Assembly (NCBI GenBank): GCA_035315185.1
Contig: DATFYE010000146.1
Location: 1 to 61,870, forward strand
Source: JADGQN01 sp035315185
GTDB taxonomy: Bacteria; Desulfobacterota; Syntrophorhabdia; Syntrophorhabdales; WCHB1-27
Length of the DNA: 61,870 nucleotides
Reading direction: 5' to 3'
Shown one piece after another: positions 58,853-61,870 of the stretch. The first letter of the stretch is position 1. Each line of letters begins with the position of its first letter. The notes under the pieces are model-generated. The model worked only from the letters and a program-made list of their open reading frames with translations, did no database searches and had not been told where the DNA came from. The translations under genes and the position numbers were made by a program.

Positions 58853-59851
58853 ATGAGCAAGCAAAGACACACAGCATTCTCGGTCGTTTGCAACGTCGCG
58901 CTATCCATGATTGGCTGCGCGGCAATGATCGCGGGCGACGCCTTCGCGCAAGGACCGGCGCAGCGATTGGTGACGCAAGGTCGAGCTAAGACGGTAATCG
59001 AGAATCTCTACAAGTGCCCCGTCAACGTTGGCAACCACCGCGTGAGTGCGGTCGGACAGATCACGGCCACCGATGGGACCGTGATCACCGTGCCGGCGGA
59101 AACGGCATTCCAGAAGGGGGCCACACTGAAGGGCGCCGACCTCTTCAACGAATGCAACCAGATCACCCCGCAGAAGTCCGCCGACGTCTCCACAGCCAAC
59201 GTTCCCGTCGTGGAGATCGATCCCGACGGCGAAGTGATCACCGGCTACATCGTGGTGGATAACTACTTTGAGTTCTACGTCAACGGGAAGCTCGTCGCCG
59301 TGGACGCCGTCCCGTACACGCCGTTCAACTCAGTGATCGTCAAATTCAAGGCGAAGCGGCCGATCACCTACGCGTTCAAGCTGGTCGACTGGGAGGAAAA
59401 TCTCGGCTTGGGCACTGAACTGTTCGGCGGAAATCTTTGGCACCCGGGCGACGGCGGTCTGAGTGCCTGCTTCAGCGACGGCACAGTCACCGACAGCTCC
59501 TGGAAGGCGCAGTCCTTTTACATCGCCCCGCTCAACACCCCCAACGAGGTCGTCGAACTGGGCAACATCCACGACACGACTCCGCTCGGGCGCGTGCATC
59601 CCTATGCGAAGAAACCGGACTGCAAGGACCAGTGCTACGCCGTGCATTACCCGGTCCCGGCGAACTGGGCGGCGCCTTCGTTCGACGACTCGAAGTGGCC
59701 GCGCGCCTACGAGTACACCGATACGGACATCGGCGTCACCAATCTGCCGGCCTACACGCGCTACCCCGATATTTTCGAGGGAGCGCGCTGGATCTGGTCG
59801 GTGAATCTGGTGTTCGACAACCTCGTCATCGCACGCAAGACGGCGCGCTGA
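58853..59851 (+). CDS. cassette 3: secreted protein of unknown function
   Basis: 332 aa from ATG 58853 (GGTGGAG upstream). Signal peptide to about residue 32, ending DAFA. Mature part looks beta-rich with VVDNYFEFYVNGKLVAVDAV, FKLVDWEENLGLG and SFDDSKWPRAYEYTDTD, which recall galactose-binding-like jelly-roll domains. Paired Cys (KPDCKDQC) suggest disulfides. Base composition is much more GC-rich than the cassette before it. No family name can be given. Single gene in the cassette 58798-59942. Confidence 0.8.
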   Translation: MSKQRHTAFSVVCNVALSMIGCAAMIAGDAFAQGPAQRLVTQGRAKTVIENLYKCPVNVGNHRVSAVGQITATDGTVITVPAETAFQKGATLKGADLFNECNQITPQKSADVSTANVPVVEIDPDGEVITGYIVVDNYFEFYVNGKLVAVDAVPYTPFNSVIVKFKAKRPITYAFKLVDWEENLGLGTELFGGNLWHPGDGGLSACFSDGTVTDSSWKAQSFYIAPLNTPNEVVELGNIHDTTPLGRVHPYAKKPDCKDQCYAVHYPVPANWAAPSFDDSKWPRAYEYTDTDIGVTNLPAYTRYPDIFEGARWIWSVNLVFDNLVIARKTAR

Positions 59852-59884
59852 CAGAATTTATCGTCGAGGCATGACGGAGATGCT

Positions 59885-59948
59885 GCCCAACCCCGCGCCG
59901 CACCGGACGCGTGCAAGAGCGGCGCGCTGGTGATCGCGAACGTTGGGC
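59885..59948 (+). other. attC site 3
   Basis: R'' GCCCAAC (59885-59891) and R' GTTGGGC (59942-59948) are exact complements; inner arms CCGCGCCGCACCGGACGC and GCGGCGCGCTGGTGATCGCG pair. A 64 bp attC of classical form. Confidence 0.93.
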
Positions 59949-59978
59949 GGCATCCAATTAGGAGAAGGGAGCGTCTAA

Positions 59979-60494
59979 ATGACAGTCGCAATCGGCGTCC
60001 TGCTCATTGTAATCGGCGCATTGACATGGTGGCTTATGTCGGAGCGCGCAACCAACGGCCAGCAGCGCAAACAGCTTGAGCAGTTGAGCACACGGCTTGC
60101 AAACAAATCCAGACTGGAAAACCTTCAACTCCAAGAAAAGTGCGCAGAGCAAGCCAAAAAGGTATTTCACGCTCTGGGATACACGAACATTCAACAAAAT
60201 GGGATGGACGCGGACGTGTACCGGAGCCACTACAACGAAAAACTCGGAAAATGCTTCATGGCAATTGAAAGCACGAACGTCACGACAAAGCCAGGCACGA
60301 TGTTTATCAACAAAATCCTGCTAGATGCTTACGAGCAGAGAGAGTATGCGGAGTATTCATGGATATCGCGTAAAGACAAGAAATACTGGGAGGTACCACC
60401 AACAATTTGTAAGCTCATTGCTTCGTCTACGAGTGAGCAGTTCTGCAAATCAGATGATGAGTACAAGGCATTTGTTGCGAGCTATTTGGAATGA
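59979..60494 (+). CDS. cassette 4: single-helix anchored protein, unknown
   Basis: 171 aa with an N-terminal transmembrane helix (about 3-20, VAIGVLLIVIGALTWWLM) and a coiled-coil-like segment (QQRKQLEQLSTRLANKS). The rest is soluble with four Cys (CAEQAKK, GKCFMAIES, PTICKLI, QFCKSDD). Resembles typical cassette hypotheticals. GGAGAAGGGAG precedes ATG 59979. Confidence 0.75.
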   Translation: MTVAIGVLLIVIGALTWWLMSERATNGQQRKQLEQLSTRLANKSRLENLQLQEKCAEQAKKVFHALGYTNIQQNGMDADVYRSHYNEKLGKCFMAIESTNVTTKPGTMFINKILLDAYEQREYAEYSWISRKDKKYWEVPPTICKLIASSTSEQFCKSDDEYKAFVASYLE

Positions 60495-60596
60495 GTGGGT
60501 CCAATGCTGCCCGACAATGGCATCGAGGCCGACGCGCGTCAGCTTGGTACACGGAAAAAAGAAACATGAACAAGCGTTATGAAAGCAGCAAGAACC

Positions 60597-60625
60597 GCCC
60601 AACGAACCGTTCCACCGGATCGAGT
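60597..60625 (+). other. attC site 4, interrupted
   Basis: R'' GCCCAAC (60597-60603), complement of the TTGGGC that opens cassette 4, then GTTCCACCGGATCG corresponding to the left arm of attC 1 and 3. The right arm and R' box are missing; IS3-type sequence follows. Confidence 0.7.
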
Positions 60626-60678
60626 ACTTCCCCCGATAAAGTAGACACTCTCGACTAACGATCGAAGGGAGTGGTACC

Positions 60679-61119
60679 ATGCCACAAGGGAGAATGAGAA
60701 GAGTTCATCGTTACAGTAATGAGTTCAAGATCACCGCAGTAAAGCTTACAGCCCTGCCAGGAACCCTTATTCAGGATGTGGCCAAGGCACTCGATATTCA
60801 TCCCTTCATGCTCTCCCGGTGGAAGAAGCAGTATCGGGAAGGCTTGATCAAAGGGAAACCCCATCCAGACCTGCAAAAGCTTACCAAGATGGAGGAAAAG
60901 GTGTCCGACCAGCAACGCATCCGACACTTAGAGAGAGCGTTACAGAAAGCCCGCCTCGAAAATGATCTTTTAAAAAAAACTATGCAATTCGATGTGGAAA
61001 GAAGACGGATGCCTTCGCCTTTATTGAGAGGCATCATCAAGAGTACGGCATCGCCTTCCTCTGCCAGCACTACAACGTCTCCCGAAGCGGCTACTACGCG
61101 TGGAAAGAAAGGCCCATGA
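60679..61119 (+). CDS. IS3-family transposase OrfA
   Basis: Helix-turn-helix protein that binds the IS ends: HRYSNEFKITAVKLTAL, DVAKALDIHPFMLSRWKKQY, then a leucine-zipper-like helix (LERALQKARLENDLLKK). GAAGGGAG lies before ATG 60679. The homologous part ends at the A8 run 60972-60979; the remaining 45 residues are out-of-frame OrfB sequence read to the stop at 61119. Confidence 0.9.
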   Translation: MPQGRMRRVHRYSNEFKITAVKLTALPGTLIQDVAKALDIHPFMLSRWKKQYREGLIKGKPHPDLQKLTKMEEKVSDQQRIRHLERALQKARLENDLLKKTMQFDVERRRMPSPLLRGIIKSTASPSSASTTTSPEAATTRGKKGP

Positions 61120-61862
61120 GTGATCGCATGAAGGCAAATAGGGCTCTTCTGAGGCAGATCATTACCATACACAAGACAAGCCACACGACCTATGGAAGTC
61201 CACGGGTGTTTGCGGCACTGAAAAAGAAAGGGATAGCCTGCAGTGAGAAGCGGGTAGCTCGACTCATGCATACGGCCGGTCTGAAGGGTCGCGTGGTAAC
61301 CGTAACCCGTCGCGTACCAGGAGTGCAGCGCTTCTATGAACGACATGCAAATCTCCGTCTCAGCAGACCTGCCCCTTCACGTACCGATCAGCAGTGGGTC
61401 GGTGATGTGACGTTTTTAAGGGTGCAAAAGCAGCAATGCTTCCTTTCCGCAGTCATGGATCTCTATTCCCGTAAGATACTCGGCTGGTCCCTGGGAAGAG
61501 ATCGCACCATGCAGCTCACCACAAGAGCCCTGACTCATGCACTGAAGGATCGGACCCCCGCTCCCGGCTGTATATTCCATTCAGACAGAGGTGTCGAATA
61601 CGGTGGCGCTGACTACACCGACGCACTGAAGCGTCATGGCTTCCTGATCAGCATGAATCGGTCCTATCGCAGCCAGGACAATGCCCATATGGAGTCCTTC
61701 TTCCATTCCATGAAAGCCGAATGGATACGAGGTCGATCATTCGACAGCTTTGAGCATCTGAATTCTGCTCTAGGCACCTACATGAGATTCTACAATCGCT
61801 GGAGGCTGCACTCTGGCATTGACTACCATACTCCTTTGGAGTATGAAAGAAGAGGGGACTGA
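60972..61862 (+). CDS. IS3-family transposase OrfB (DDE), joined by -1 frameshift
   Basis: The -1 frame entered at the slippery TTAAAAAAAAC run continues with NYAIRCGKKTDAFAFIERH, SRSGYYAWKERP, then the rve core. The DDE residues are in QQWVGDVTF, IFHSDRGVEYGG and NAHMESFFHSMKAE. Independent translation could start at ATG 61116 (overlapping the OrfA stop), but that would lose the first 48 conserved residues, so the active protein is expected to be OrfAB. Ends TGA at 61860-61862, 8 nt before the window edge. Confidence 0.88.
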   Translation, partial: KKNYAIRCGKKTDAFAFIERHHQEYGIAFLCQHYNVSRSGYYAWKERPMSDRMKANRALLRQIITIHKTSHTTYGSPRVFAALKKKGIACSEKRVARLMHTAGLKGRVVTVTRRVPGVQRFYERHANLRLSRPAPSRTDQQWVGDVTFLRVQKQQCFLSAVMDLYSRKILGWSLGRDRTMQLTTRALTHALKDRTPAPGCIFHSDRGVEYGGADYTDALKRHGFLISMNRSYRSQDNAHMESFFHSMKAEWIRGRSFDSFEHLNSALGTYMRFYNRWRLHSGIDYHTPLEYERRGD

Positions 61863-61870
61863 AGCAGTGT

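Larger units (their letters stand above)
60620..61870 (+). mobile_element. IS3-family insertion sequence (right end beyond window)
   Basis: The left end is placed near 60620-60630, where CCCCCGATAAAGTAGACAC resembles IS3-family termini; the exact end and target duplication cannot be fixed because the right end is outside. Carries orfA and orfB with a frameshift signal. Confidence 0.8.

Noticed and set aside
60495..60560. Extra attC in the region with GGGTCCAATGC and TGCCCGACAATGG
   Set aside because: No GTTRRRY box follows at the right distance and the R''-like boxes lack the final AAC; the GCCCAAC at 60597 fits the cassette start instead.

Overview
The window looks like the chromosome of an anaerobic Desulfobacterota bacterium (former Deltaproteobacteria, Syntrophorhabdus-like). 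This is inferred from gene content: three in-frame UGA selenoproteins, glycine-reductase-type proteins, FixABCX electron-transfer genes, two xanthine-dehydrogenase-type molybdenum hydroxylases, CoA-ligase and CoA-transferase genes, and TTT and TRAP carboxylate transporters. I see no rRNA, tRNA or CRISPR array.

Region 1 (1-10.8 kb). A Tat-exported aldo/keto reductase (minus, cut by the window edge) stands opposite a long plus-strand block: LsrF-like aldolase/thiolase, zinc alcohol dehydrogenase, TTT binding protein, a thioredoxin whose first active-site Cys is UGA, GrdC, the selenoprotein GrdA, a second TTT binding protein, TctB and TctA. Both UGA codons are followed by a convincing bacterial SECIS-like hairpin. 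GrdA and GrdC lie here without GrdB, GrdD or GrdE, so the block may be a reduced or repurposed Grd pathway fed by an imported carboxylate.

Region 2 (11-25 kb). Mixed housekeeping and stress genes: metallo-hydrolase, methyltransferases, EamA transporter, Tat-exported flavodoxin, a PurF paralogue that lacks its nucleophile Cys, a triple-PAS histidine kinase with a Cys-rich insert, a DsbA-family selenoprotein, a frameshifted nitrous-oxide-stimulated-promoter family gene with an intact HcpR-like palindrome upstream, an HD hydrolase, a YgjP-type metalloprotease and a Yip1-family protein.

Region 3 (25-53.5 kb). Uptake and catabolism of organic, probably aromatic, acids. Minus strand: binding protein, isochorismatase-type hydrolase, AAHS-type MFS, alpha/beta hydrolase, dihydroxyphthalate-decarboxylase-like protein, a three-subunit Mo hydroxylase, PaaK-type ligase, HyuA/HyuB, FixABCX and a CaiB-type CoA-transferase. 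Plus strand: a second hydroxylase of the 4-hydroxybenzoyl-CoA reductase type (extra 4Fe-4S motif in the FAD subunit), a VOC protein and a TRAP transporter. The CoA-transferase and the second hydroxylase face each other across two face-to-face promoters that share a phased GTATAC array.

Region 4 (53.7-61.87 kb). A chromosomal integron: minus-strand IntI with an N-terminal extension, an attI region, and four plus-strand cassettes bounded by attC sites whose R'' and R' boxes match cassette by cassette. Cassette 2 is very long and carries three genes: two membrane-associated proteins and a secreted or anchored caspase-like protein with a His/Cys dyad. An IS3-family element interrupts the fourth attC.

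The intergenic spaces carry several families of palindromic repeats: a 125-135 bp element in five copies whose arms change sequence but stay complementary, and families of inverted repeats built from 7-9 nt near-repeats such as TGACCCT that separate gene modules.
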